From Thysanoteuthis rhombus (lineage: Eukaryota; Mollusca; Cephalopoda; Oegopsida; Thysanoteuthidae): DNA of 64,000 nucleotides. Under the pieces are notes generated by a model. It worked only from the letters and a program-made list of their open reading frames with translations. It searched no databases and was not told the DNA's origin. The stretch lies in assembly GCA_963457665.1 (NCBI GenBank), contig OY735211.1, positions 41,326,382-41,390,381 of the forward strand, in the 5' to 3' direction. Shown here piece after piece: positions 10,846 through 22,040 of the stretch (within the stretch, counting starts at the first letter, position 1; every line of letters starts with the position of its first letter). The position numbers were made by a program, and so were the translations under genes.

Positions 10846-12693
10846 TACATTGATTGAAAAACTTTACGAAGCATCTATAACGCCGTGGCTTCATTACATT
10901 CATCTGCTAGACTTGAAAACATCCTTTAGATATCTGACTTATATTAATTTATATAATATCCTATGAAATATTTATCTGAAAAATAAAAAAAAGTAAAACA
11001 TCAGCTTTAGCTCTAAAATAGCGCCTTTCCATTTCTTAAATTGAATACTTTTTTTAGATACATCACAATGATATTAGAGACAGCCTTTTTTATCATATCA
11101 GGATCTCTTGCATGTTGGAACTTCGTTTTAGATAGAAGAGTATACTATGTTTCTATTAAAATGTTCTAAAACAATCTATCAAGAGAAAATAGCTTTACCT
11201 CAAAGTATAAAAATTCGAAAATTCTCACATCCCAATCGCTAATCCGTATAACATCTGTTTGATGTATCTTAAGGAGGTACTCTTTATGATAAACTTGATT
11301 ATTAATATATTCATTATATTTACCAGTAAAGATTAACGTTGCTGCGGGCGAATGTTCATTTAATATTTCACTGATTATGTACGAATAAAAATTTGACACA
11401 GATTTGCTACCGGTCCCTGACACATTGGAGAAGAAAAAAAAAACCCTTGCCGGTACGCGAGATCAGATAGTTTGAATAACGCTGGTATACACTATACTCA
11501 CAGATTCATCTGCCTTGAAAAGCCATCTGAGAGTGGTTGCCCACCCGAAATAATTACATTTTAACTGTCCAGATGAACCTACATACACTGTACTTACACT
11601 GAAAAAAAAAAAACTCACAAAAAAGAAAAAAACACATGGAAAAAATTATTCGTTTCAAGACTTGGCCTTTCATCCCTTTCATTGCTCCCCTCTCTCTTTG
11701 ACAGTCTTTTCCCTTTCTCTCCTTCTCTCCCTGACGCCGTTCCATTCGGATCTAAAAGTACACGTTACTTCAGGTCAGAAGGAAAATACACACGCAGTAA
11801 GGAATAAAGCGCTTTCTCTCATTCACCACTATTCAGAATGCGATGTACAATTAGCTCTGTCCGGACGAGTCTAAGATCTCCGCTCTGGTACGGATTTGTA
11901 TTTCAGCAGAGAAGGGATTAAAGGTTTTTTTTTTTCGTTTTTTAAAAATTCGTTTCATGTTTCCTATCTTTATTGTTTAATCCGAGGAAATTGAATCATG
12001 CACAGAGCAAGTTTATATCATTTCTCAATCCAATCCACCATCAAATCCATATGTGTACCGGAGGCATATAATTTCATTTTTTATATACAAACCAGTCAGT
12101 ACAGTTATTCTGACGTAATAGCACCTTCTAAAAATGTTCTCATGGTATGTGCCCCCCCCCCCACGCCCTGCTAAGAAGATTTTAAAATACAGTAGCAGTA
12201 GATTTCAGTAAAATCTTCGACAGATTTTTTCGAAACAAGACGATATTTTTTCATTTAAAGAATTTATTCACTGCGTGGGTTTTTTTTCTCCTCAAGGTCC
12301 AATCCAAAAAGCTAGCAATTATTTTGATTTTAACAAATTTTTCGTTTCAATATTTCCAATTATTCGGCTGAATTTAAATTTGACTTTTTTTTTTTTTAAC
12401 ATTTACTCCAGGGATGTAAGAACAATAGAACACACATTATAACCCCAAAAAGATGATTTTAAAAAAGATGAACCCTGCCCCCACCCAAGAAAAAACAAAC
12501 AAATAAGCAAAAAACAAAAACATTCTGGAGATATGAAATATGTAGAAAAAATTCCTGAACGTTCTTTACACACATTGGTCTATGTGATGGGCTGTAGTAG
12601 AATGAAGTGTACATCGCAGTTGAATCAAGTAGGAAGAAGCCAGAGAAACGAAAGTTAAAGTATGCCACGTTTTTCTTGTTGTTAACGCTTTTG
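10846..12693. other. Unassigned DNA
   Basis: Contains several homopolymer runs (for example C10 at 12152-12161 and T-runs near 11923 and 12388). No conserved frame; the 11166-11423 minus open frame is unrecognised. Confidence 0.5.
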
Positions 12694-12701
12694 CACACAC
12701 C

Positions 12702-12775
<74 letters not shown>

Positions 12776-12793
12776 CCTCACACACACACACTG

Positions 12794-12827
<34 letters not shown>

Positions 12828-12847
12828 TTAGATAGATAGATAGATAA
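12694..12847. repeat. Compound (AC)n and (GATA)n microsatellite
   Basis: AC from about 12702 to 12772, a short ACGTCCCT break, AC to 12790, then GATA from about 12794 to 12847. The Cys-Val and Tyr-Leu-Ser open frames across it are artefacts. Confidence 0.95.
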
Positions 12848-13380
12848 GAAATAACGATATTTATCAATTGGTATTACCCATATACATAGCTTAGCAAGAT
12901 ATAAAAGCAAAAATTACAACATATTGCATAGAAGTAGATCACACACTTATTACAGAATAGGTTGGTTGATAGATAGATAGATAGATGGATAGATAGATAG
13001 ATAGATAGACAGATAGATAGATGGATAGATAGATAGATAGATGGATAAGCAGATTGAGATAGATAGATAGATAAGAAATAGCAATATTTATCAATTGATA
13101 TTATCCATATACAAAGCAATAGCAAGATATAAAAGCAAAAATTACAACATATTGCATAGAAGTAGTTCACAAACATATTGCAGAATAGATTGATAGATAG
13201 ATAGATAGATAGATTGAGACAGATGAGTAGTAACATATTTTCTCTAGACACAGATAAACCATATCTATGAATGTCACTAACTAGCAGTAAAAATATATTT
13301 AAAAAAAAGTAGTTGCAAAATATATATTAATCGCATAGACATTACACATGCATACATGCAGACACGCGCGCGCACACACC

Positions 13381-13458
<78 letters not shown>

Positions 13459-13950
13459 GAGCAGTAACACTATTTGCAGCAGTGAATAGATAATTGGTAC
13501 GTGGTATTAGTATGCATAGCAGTAACAAGATACAAGTATTATAAATGCAACAACCACATAGACACAATAAACACATGCACATTTAGTTAAACAGACACAG
13601 ATATAAACAATATCAGTACTGTATATTCTGGCTAGTTCTTCGTGGTTTGCTAAACGGGAAATAGACTTGGAGGCAACAACCACCCGAAGTGGCGCCACTC
13701 ACTTTACCATATATTCTTTTTTAATACTATATTTATATTTTTTTGTATTACAGATGATGACGATATTATCTGTATGCATAGCGGTAACAAGGTATAATTG
13801 GTAGCGTCAAATAATTACAACTGTATAGACTTCACGAGCACATAAGCAGGGTACGAATATTTTATATCAGGAATTATGCAAAGCATTAACATGGTATAAC
13901 TTATAATATAAGTAGTAGTAACACACGCAGACACACGAACACACACAGAT
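12835..13950. repeat. Degenerate tandem block with ~228 bp period
   Basis: Two clear units start at about 12846 and 13074. Both contain GATAAGAAATA, ATATTTATCAATTG, AAGCAAAAATTACAACATAT and TTGCATAGAAGTAG, followed by GATA arrays (12968-13074, 13186-13216). Weaker versions of the TATGCATAGCAGTAACAAG part recur near 13515 and 13772. It looks like a decaying satellite or minisatellite. The (TA)n at 13384-13454 lies inside it. Confidence 0.75.
13384..13454. repeat. (TA)n microsatellite
   Basis: About 70 bp of pure TA. Confidence 0.97.
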
Positions 13951-14081
13951 ACACACAGACACACGCAAAAACACCACCACCAACAAAAAAAAAACAAACA
14001 AAAAACACACAGACTCTTAGGAATGTTAATCAAACGTTCTGCCACTATTTTTTTGGCTAATCTTCGGTATACGTCTATCAA

Positions 14082-14259
14082 ATACAGCAATGCCTTGATA
14101 GTGCGGTTTTGATTAGTGCAGGTTTTGATATAGTACGGTTTGAGGTATTGCTGTACAAATAGTTGTAACTAAGTATAAGCGCATTAAATTCAAGTACTTG
14201 AACAATGCGGTTTTGAAAAGGAAAACGATTTGAGCGCACTAATCAAGGTATACCTGTAT
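14082..14259. mobile_element. Short inverted-repeat element (MITE J1)
   Basis: Termini are TACAGCAATGCCTTGATAGT and, on the reverse strand, TACAGGTATACCTTGATTAG, continuing as GTGCG on both sides; arms are about 28 bp. The outermost TA on each side looks like a TA target duplication, with CAG...CTG ends. This fits a Tc1/mariner (pogo-like) non-autonomous element of about 175 bp. No transposase is encoded. Confidence 0.7.
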
Positions 14260-14264
14260 TCATA

Positions 14265-14784
14265 ACTGGTTAATCACCGTGAAAATTTCATGGATATATC
14301 TGAAATTCTATCAGATGAATTTAAAAAAAAAAAAAGCTACTGAACTCGTTTTAGAGGAAGAGTCAACTGTGGGCGGGGTGATTTTTTATCAGCAAAATTG
14401 TTATCTTCGAGTGGAAGAGTCCATTGTTATGGACAGAGAAACAGAAAAAATAGCACTGTTCATTATATGAATAGATGATATAGAATTATGTAAAAATGAA
14501 TAAATTCCCAATTAAATATATGATGACACGAAGTCCTGAAATGAGGAACAGCAGACGTTCTGGTCGTTAGGATTTCTAAGCGTTGTCATACCTGGGTAGA
14601 GATAGGGAGAGGGGTGTAAGTGCGAAAAGTACACTCTGTTACACTACAGTAGTCGGATCATTATTCAAGACCCGTCGAAGTCGATGAATGAGGACTGAGA
14701 AACTGAATCAAAATTAGCCGTGAGTTGAAGATGATGAATCGTACACACAAACACACGTACCCTAAAGTAACTGTACTGATAGAT
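14265..14784. other. Unassigned DNA
   Basis: No recognised element; a short open frame at 14279-14470 has no family features. Confidence 0.5.
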
Positions 14785-14787
14785 TGG

Positions 14788-14976
14788 TACACTGGCTTCC
14801 TCCGTTATAATGCGATTTGTTATAGCACGGCTCGCGCTATAATGCAAGAGGATGTTGGACCCCAATCTAGCTTAAAAAAATAGCTAGATCTAGCCCCAAA
14901 GTAGGTAGATTTATCAAGGATCGGTTATAACACGGTCGGCTTTCTTAGCACTCACGTTGTAACAGAAGCGCCTGTA
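14788..14976. mobile_element. Short inverted-repeat element (MITE J2)
   Basis: Left end TACACTGGCTTCCTCCGTTA and right end (reverse strand) TACAGGCGCTTCTGTTACAA are imperfect inverted repeats flanked by TA. Inside are repeated GTTATAA(T/C)(G/A)C(G/A) motifs. It is similar in architecture and size to 14082-14259, which supports a shared Tc1/mariner-type mechanism, although the TIRs differ. Confidence 0.6.
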
Positions 14977-15283
14977 TAACTTACTTGGTATTTGTAACCT
15001 GTGTCAATATACAGTCTAATAAACAACCAGTATTGGGACAAAGCTTACAGCTGTTATTTTGCACTGGGCAGTCGGTATTATGTACTTACCTACTAATTGC
15101 CTGGACTTCACTGTTCAGTGCTTACTAAGCTCTTTTTTTTGTTTGCTTTTAACAATTATTATCTTGTACGATGATGAGGTCTTGAAACTTTCCCGTGGTT
15201 CATAGCTTGTTATTGAGTTCTACAAATATAGATTAAAGTTGAGGAGATTAAAAAAAACGAAACAAAGAAACCATGTTTTCTAA

Positions 15284-15350
15284 TCATAACAAGGAGTAAA
15301 TGTTTCAATGTTCAGTACTCTGGCTCCATTGATGCGGCTTATACGTACGC
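15284..15350 (-). mobile_element. Fragment of ~450 bp TIR element (family H)
   Basis: Matches the interior of the family at 46558-46620 (CATAACAAGGAGTAAATGTT, then CATTGATGCGGCTTATACG). Both ends are missing. Confidence 0.6.
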
Positions 15351-16203
15351 CAAAAATATTTTTCTTTGCAACTACGACAAAAAGCCATTGGGGATTATCA
15401 TTCGCTATTGATGTCTGTCATTGTGGTCTTTGTTTCCTTTGCCTCAATCGGATGACATCGTTATTCCTCAAAACATTTCAATGACATTTTGTATGTAGAC
15501 ACGGGGGAGATTCTGGCCGATCGAATTGTTTGTTTACATCTTATAGGCGAAAAACGGGGGATCTTGGAATCAGACCTAATAATCAAATAATTGCAACACC
15601 CAACCCCACCTCTCTTCCAACCGTTTTCTGTCAGAGGCCTTTATGCTTTTTATATCTTTGTGAATATCTGCTTGTATAATCAACAGTGTTCTCTTTTGTT
15701 ACTCTTTCCGTAACAATGGACTCTTCAAGTTAGAGGTGACAATTCTGTTGGAAAGAATATCTCCTATCCCCTATTGAAAACAACGGACTCTTCGAGCTGA
15801 TAAGAGCAGTTACTTTTTAATAAAACTCAAATTGATCAGACGTAAACATTAAACGGGTAGATTTTTTTTTTTTTTGCCTGTGTCCGTTGTTTGGTCTGTC
15901 CCGTTGTCACCGAGAAGAGAAAGTATGTCATTTTGATTTAAATTTCTCGACTTTCTAATCCCTACCTTGCCCTATCTCCGACCAGCCACGACTGCATACC
16001 ATCCACTCCATGCAACCAGCACGACAACCCCCAACCCACTCAATGTGAGAGTTGGAAAGGGGAGAGGCAAGGTTGCTTAGAAGAAAGTAAAATTATTCAT
16101 GATCAGTCCTCTAATATCAATAAAACAGTAATCATTTTTGACGACTAGAATATATATTGGTCTCAATCGAAGAGCCTGCTGACAGGTGTTATCACTACCA
16201 ATC
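15351..16203. other. Unassigned DNA
   Basis: Mostly unrecognised. About 15690-15790 (AGGTGACAATTCTGTTGG, AATATCTCC) resembles 44790-44890, so a dispersed repeat may be present. Confidence 0.45.
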
Positions 16204-16223
16204 ACGTACTCACACACACACAC

Positions 16224-16265
<42 letters not shown>

Positions 16266-16266
16266 T

Positions 16267-16317
<51 letters not shown>
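16204..16317. repeat. Compound (AC)n/(TA)n microsatellite
   Basis: AC to 16225, TA 16226-16262, AC 16266-16290, TA to 16317. Confidence 0.95.
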
Positions 16318-16589
16318 GTTCTTAATATATATTTTCAATTTGTGTATATACAAACAGAGAACGCACGAAAATAGACACAATCGGTTGTTGATGTTTAATC
16401 ACAAAGCTCGATATTTAACGCAGTAAACAGAGCTATTAATATACAAAATAAGAATCAATCATTGGGTTTACGTCGTTGTAATTCTTATATTGTTGTAATT
16501 CTTATAACGATGTAATTCTTATATACATGTATAAATGAGCGTATGTGTGTGCGTGTGTGTGCGAGAGCGCTAGCCTGTGTGTACATGAA

Positions 16590-16800
16590 TAAATGGCTTG
16601 GCTTCGCGAACGAAAATTTTCGGAGGGTTCTTCACGACTGCAGGAGCTTTGACGGCAGGTCCTATCCACAGATAATCCCGCCGGCCTGCACGATGAAGTC
16701 CTAAGGTGAAGTGCCACGTGCACACGGCCAACCCGGCCTACAAACCAAGGGTTTTCATCCTATGGTCCATCAAAGTGGCATGGTGGGGAGTGAGGCCCCT
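16590..16800. repeat. Possible GC-rich dispersed repeat
   Basis: A CpG-rich island in AT-rich DNA with GGCTTGGCTTCGCGAACGAA (16599-16618), CGGAGGG and CTGCAGGAGC. It resembles a repeat I recall as widespread in octopus sequence, but the match is from memory and only approximate. Confidence 0.3.
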
Positions 16801-18604
16801 TGGATGACTAGTTGTGAATTAGACATTGAGACCAATTCAATTCATCTCAAACATTTGATATAAATTTCACGATCATAATGCTTCAATCGAAGTGCCCACT
16901 GACATGTACCAATCATTTGAAAGAGTGAACTGTCGCAGTGAAATTAATCCTTAGTAATTATGTAATTACAAATCACACATTAATTTCTTCGAATGCCGGT
17001 TTTAAATTGTTCTTCGAGTTGTTTGGACTGATATTCTCCTTCTTGTTTGCTTCATCGTGACGCTTCGGGTGTATAATTCAACCCATAAAAAGAGTTTCTA
17101 ACTATCGATTGAACTGTGCACCCAACGAAGGCCGAAGAATGCATGTGCAGAAACCTAGCGATAAAAAAGAATATTAATAGAATTTTTAGATAACAATAAC
17201 CGTTTGATGACGGTATTCCCGAATATAATAAGCAGCTTCTCTTTGCATTTAGCAAGGACGGAAAAAGCTAACGGAAGACGAATAGAGGATAAGCACAGTC
17301 TTGATCAATTGACTGGAATTTCAGTGAATGCAATTCTATAACTCAACTGCGAATGACGATAATTTCCATCAGTCACACAACGGACCTCTCCTCTAAGAAT
17401 GACGGGCCGCTCTATTTATTTGTTTCTATATTTCTCTGTCCGGAACTTAGAGTGAAAGGGTTCATTGTTTACAGAGAAAAAAGAACAGTTTATTTCTTGC
17501 TGCCTCGATTAATCGAAGTTACCACCGCATTTAGAACGCGGATATTATGCTGCATATACCGAAGTTGATGCGTTAATTTCTTGTATTTCCGATATTGTTT
17601 ACAGAAAAAGTTTGCGAAAGACTGTATCTTCAAAAGATTACAACGGGTATAAGAGGGAATGTTTTCTGCTAGATAATTAAGCCAGTCTCATACCTTCGTA
17701 AAGAAAAAAAAAAGCCTGTGAGCGTGTTTAACCTTGCTTTCTGTCATGCTATCAACTTGGAAAAAAAAAAAGAGACCTTCACGTGTATATATTTTAATAT
17801 CACGAGACAGCTACTTCCGTTTCATCTAAATAAAAATCAATACTCGTTTTTGTTTTGGAAAACTAATCCTGCTCTCTAAACAGAAGGGAAACTGCTGTCA
17901 ATTGAAGGGAAAAGAGATGAAAACAAGAAAGAGGACAGACTTTGTTCAAAACCTGCGACGTTGTACATGAAATTTTCGACAGCATTTGGCAAATTTGTTT
18001 CTCAAGTTGATCCCCGTTAAAACATCTGAAACAAAAATGAATAATCATTGAATCAAAAATAGGAGAATATCGTCTGAAATGCAATACAAAATATTGGCAA
18101 ACGAACAAAACATATAATGTAGTGAGAAGTGAAAAAATTCTCTTTCTGTCTCATATTATCCCCACCCCTCTTATCAAGACAATTGCTTCATTTGTCGCGA
18201 ACGATGTCTCTTTTAAAGCACTCTCTCTTTGGTTCACGTACAAACACCGTTAACCAATTCCAATCTGGTCTCAACACGAAATTTTCTCCGTTCTTAGAAC
18301 GGTCAACTTACATTGCAGTTAAAAATAAACCTTCTATAACTGGAAGATTAAATGACAGGAAGTATTTTCTCTTAGACCATAAAATAGAAAGAAATGTAAA
18401 GAAGGAGAAAAAATTAGAATTTTAAAAAAAAGAGAAGAAAAAAAGAAAAGAAAAGAAAGCTGTGACTGGAAGATCAGATTGTAATCTCTGACAATTGATA
18501 AACGTACATTGTCATTAGGGCGACCGCCGAAGCACAATGATGAAAAATGTAGTTTCTCACAAGCAATTTCTTGTGATTTAGATTCTCACCGGGTGTCTTA
18601 CTGA
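16801..18604. other. Unassigned DNA
   Basis: Open frames at 17052-17255 (-), 17353-17568 (+), 17863-18108 (-) and 18129-18425 (+) are short, lack recognisable domains and overlap A-runs, so none is called. No repeat family recognised. Confidence 0.5.
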
Positions 18605-18780
18605 CGAGGCACTGTGCCAAAACAAAGCTACCTACCGAAGAGCGATAGTTTGCCGATTAGTCTAAGAAGGCTATTGCTAGTAACTTGGCTTAAGCACAAG
18701 ACCACAGTAGTTTGGTGCACAGTAAGGATCAAACTCACTACACTAGCAAATTAGTCCACGGGACAAGCTTGACTATCGTG
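18605..18780 (-). mobile_element. tRNA-derived SINE (family C), copy 1
   Basis: Minus strand carries GACTAATTTGCTAG, a B-box-like GTGAGTTTGATCC (about 18731-18743) and a body with CTGTGGTCTTGTGCTTAAG, the mark of this family. It lies next to a second copy in the same orientation. The A box region is degraded. Confidence 0.6.
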
Positions 18781-18839
18781 TCAAGACAGATCCCCAAAGC
18801 TTTATTTTCTGTCTGATACAACACCATTGTAACGGGGTA

Positions 18840-19025
18840 CTCAATGAGAATGGAATTTTACTACATTAGCCAAATAGTCTCCAAGACGATCTTGATAATC
18901 ATTGTGCTCTGTTAGATTTTGCTCAATCTGGCGCAAGGTCTTAGCAGTGGAGCACTCAGTGCGTATTGAACTCACTGCCCTTGCAAATTGGTCCGAAATG
19001 TGGTTACTAACCACTGCGCTAAGGT
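18840..19025 (-). mobile_element. tRNA-derived SINE (family C), copy 2
   Basis: Minus strand has A box CTTAGCGCAGTGGTTAG (19007-19023) and B box TGAGTTCAATAC (18963-18974) at tRNA spacing, then a body to about 18841. The 82-codon open frame at 18841-19089 (-) is simply this SINE being read through. Confidence 0.75.
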
Positions 19026-19271
19026 GAGGACTCTTTAAGATTATTTCCCAACTTGGACTGGCCCAAGAACACTTCCACACGCTGGTCAATTCATTGGTCT
19101 ACAATAGGAGATTTCGGTACAAGTTACATTTTGTGGTCCCTTTGAAGATGTAAGGTCTCTCCGACGAATCTATTCATAGATATAATTAGAGTGTCAGCTG
19201 CTTTATTTTCTCATCTGATTGTCCCATGATTGTGGTTCCGAATATCTATGGAGTGAAAATGAATTTCGTAT

Positions 19272-19733
19272 CATCATCACCATCATCATAATCAGTTTCT
19301 TAACGTCCGTCGTTGAACATAGACCTTCCCCAGGATTCGCCACACTTCTCTATCGTGGGCGTCGCAGAGCCAGTACTTTCTGAATTTTTCTTGCTCGTCT
19401 CTCATTCTAATACTCTGCCTGTCTCGGTTGCACATGAGATCTCTGGGGATCCAGGTCGTGAGTCATGATGTCCATTGGTTGTCTACCATTCTTGCAACAT
19501 GGCCTGCCCATTGCTATTTGAGTTTTTAATGGATTTTATGATATTTCTGACTCCTGTTTTCTCTCGGATGTATTTTGCTGTCTTGTGGTCTCTCCGTATG
19601 AGGTTGAACATGATTCTTTCATGTGCACATTGCATGGTTCTCAATTCGCGGATCAGTCTCTTGGTTAGGTTCCATGTTTGAGCTCCATAAGTGACTATTG
19701 GGAGGATGCATTGGTTGTATACCTTTCTTTTTT
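19272..19733 (-). mobile_element. RTE-like LINE 3' fragment
   Basis: The minus strand starts KKGIQPMHPPNSHLWSSN-like, continues through the WRDHKTAKYI, WAGHVARMVDNQWTS and TTWIPRDLMCNRDRQ blocks, FRKYWLCDAHDREVWRI, and ends in an imperfect ATC tail (19272-19290). There are stops and frame breaks. Same family as 8063-8500. Confidence 0.9.
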
Positions 19734-21594
19734 ATCAAATTATTTTAAAACAATTCAAGTCGTTGTTGTGAACATGAATTCCAAACATATTGATTCATTT
19801 CATACAATTCAAGGTGTAAAATACCATTGAGAAATGTGCAACAATAATTTCAAAAAAACACACTGATTAGAGGCTGAGTTAAAGCCAGTTTTCGCATACA
19901 TTCATCGAAGTCACCTTGAGGTGCATGAGTAACTGGGTTCACAAAATGATAAACAGTTTCATGTATGTAATATGGTACAACGGGAAAGTTGGCCATGTTA
20001 TACATGTCACGTGTAAGTTGGTTATTTTCATGGGAGCATTAGATGATAGAATAAAGCAGCCGACACTCGAATAAGAAGCTATTCATTGCGCTGTAAGAAG
20101 GGGTGGCACTTCTTCTAAGTGACCAATGCAATTATACTGAGATTGTCAACCGTCGTGCTAGATTAGGCGTCCTAGTCTCTTGAGGAATGCATCTCTGCCT
20201 CCCAGACTAGCTCGATTTACGAATTCGACGCAATTTCAATGCCTGTGTTGGGTAAGTCTCTGAGATGAAGCTTCTTTTATCCCCCCAACCTACCCCTGAA
20301 ATGAATCTGGCAACCTTGGTAGTGAGCATGAAAAAAAAAAAAGTAGATATGAAAAACGGTTCTCATTATCTTTTGGCATAAAACTATATGTCTTTTCCTT
20401 GGAGATGAAAGTTTCTCCCATTCTAAACGAACCGACAACGAGATCACTTAACCTAACACCCCTTCCCCGATTGTACGCAGACACAGATGGTTTGAATTGG
20501 AACTGTCATTACCTGATTTTATGCAGATTTTCTGCCCTCATGAGAGGCCGTCAGCTTATTTTGTATTTAGTTTCTTCTTTTTGCCAAAGACTGTGAATGC
20601 AATCTGCCGGTTTTTTTTTAAATACAGTAGCCTCCCGTTATTACGGCATTCTGGAGAATGCTGTCATAGGCATGCGTGCCAGAAGGCAGGAGGGCACCCA
20701 TGATTCGGTCAAAGGAGTGTAAAATTTCAGGCAAATCAGTAATTCATACAAAACCATGTAAATCAAGCCTTCTGCCTCATTTACCAAAGAGTTCCCCCAT
20801 CTCTATGTGTGCCGTTATAACTAATTTACCGCTATAATGGGTTGATTGAAAACACGGCATGCTAATTTTAAAAAAATAAGGCAAACGAATTATTAACTTT
20901 TTAATTTGCTCGGAAAAAATGTATAATTACTGATGATATTTTTAGAGTGTATGAAAACAAGGTGCCGTTAAATAGAGCCTTTAGAACTAGAATTTGCTGT
21001 ACAGTATTTGTGATACATTACGTATATTTCTTATCTAAATCTTTTGACTGTGATTAATCCCAAAGTTAAAGAAAGCAAGTGCATAAACTCCTCGAAGAAG
21101 ACGGATTGTAGAACATTAGGTACTCAATGGTAGTGAAATGTATTTTGTGTTGCACCATATGAAGTAATAGTCTTTGTATTGAAGCCTTTAGATGAAGTAT
21201 TCTCATTTTTAATAGTTTTTGACAAGTATTCCTATCATCTATTTTGTTGCTTGCTTATATCTAGTAATGGTAGTAAATGCAATAGTCTAAAGTTGTCCGG
21301 ATTTCTCAGATGGAGCACAGATTTCCCCCCACTATTCAAAAGTACAGCGTTTCTATGAAACCTTCTCAGAGCTGAAATTGTGTAAAATAATCACCATTCG
21401 TTTATATGGGAGAATCTTTTGAGTGTTCCCAGACCCCCCAAATTAACTTATTCTAGGTCTGCTAGTTTGATGCTAAGCGTGAAACCCTTATAATCTCTCT
21501 TAGGCTTTTCTGATACCTTAGGACACGTCCTGTCAATAACGGATGTACAAAATGAAATCAAGATAAAACACAGGTGCTCATAGTTTAGAGCAAT
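19734..21594. other. Unassigned DNA, possible decayed TIR element
   Basis: Near 20624 the sequence TACAGTAGCCTCCCGTTATT, together with CCGTTATAAC/CCGCTATAATGG near 20814-20840, recalls the pogo-like termini of MITE J, but no clear right end was found. Otherwise nothing recognised. Confidence 0.35.
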
Positions 21595-21800
21595 GGGCGT
21601 TCGCTGTCACTTTTCTAGGGGTGGGAACCAAAAGATATATCCCCAGCGGGAGATGGGGGTGATGATAACATCTTTTATGTGAGTACTTCAAGTTAGGGTT
21701 ACATAAAGCAGTTGCACTGCACCATCATCCTTTATTGACTATAATGTTCCAACTTTTAAATCCCCCCTTGCTCTAGACGAAATGGCCTGATCCAAAGATG
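21595..21800 (+). repeat. Dispersed repeat family G, copy 2
   Basis: Contains GTTACATAAAGCAGTTGCAC, CATCATCCTTTATTGACTAT and GGCCTGATCCAAAG in the same order as copies at 6781, 27176 and (reverse) 39222. Confidence 0.65.
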
Positions 21801-21969
21801 TACTGCAACGCTCATCTCCCAAACTTGGACAGATTGAGGTTTCTTGCAAAAGCGAAGAGGCGTAAGGCGAACATTTGTAATCCTCTATTGTCGTTATGAT
21901 CAATTTTAGACAGGTATTTCTTTCCCTTCAATTCAGTTGCTAATTATCGGAAATCGTTGTTCTGGTGAA

Positions 21970-22040
21970 TAAACGGTAAGGTAGACTCCCAAGAAGGATA
22001 AGAAATTCGGGTTCAAATCTTGCCGGTGGCTCGCTCAACT
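21970..22040 (+). mobile_element. Possible tRNA-like SINE remnant
   Basis: A near-perfect B box GGGTTCAAATC (22009-22019) follows GGTAAGGTAGACTCCC at roughly tRNA spacing. No body or second copy was identified. Confidence 0.35.

Noticed and set aside
11666..11874. Short frame that might be an exon
   Set aside because: No recognisable motif, no convincing splice sites, and pyrimidine-rich composition.
12960..13220. CRISPR-like regular repeats
   Set aside because: The units are GATA microsatellites and a 228-bp tandem repeat in a eukaryotic sequence, with no spacer structure.
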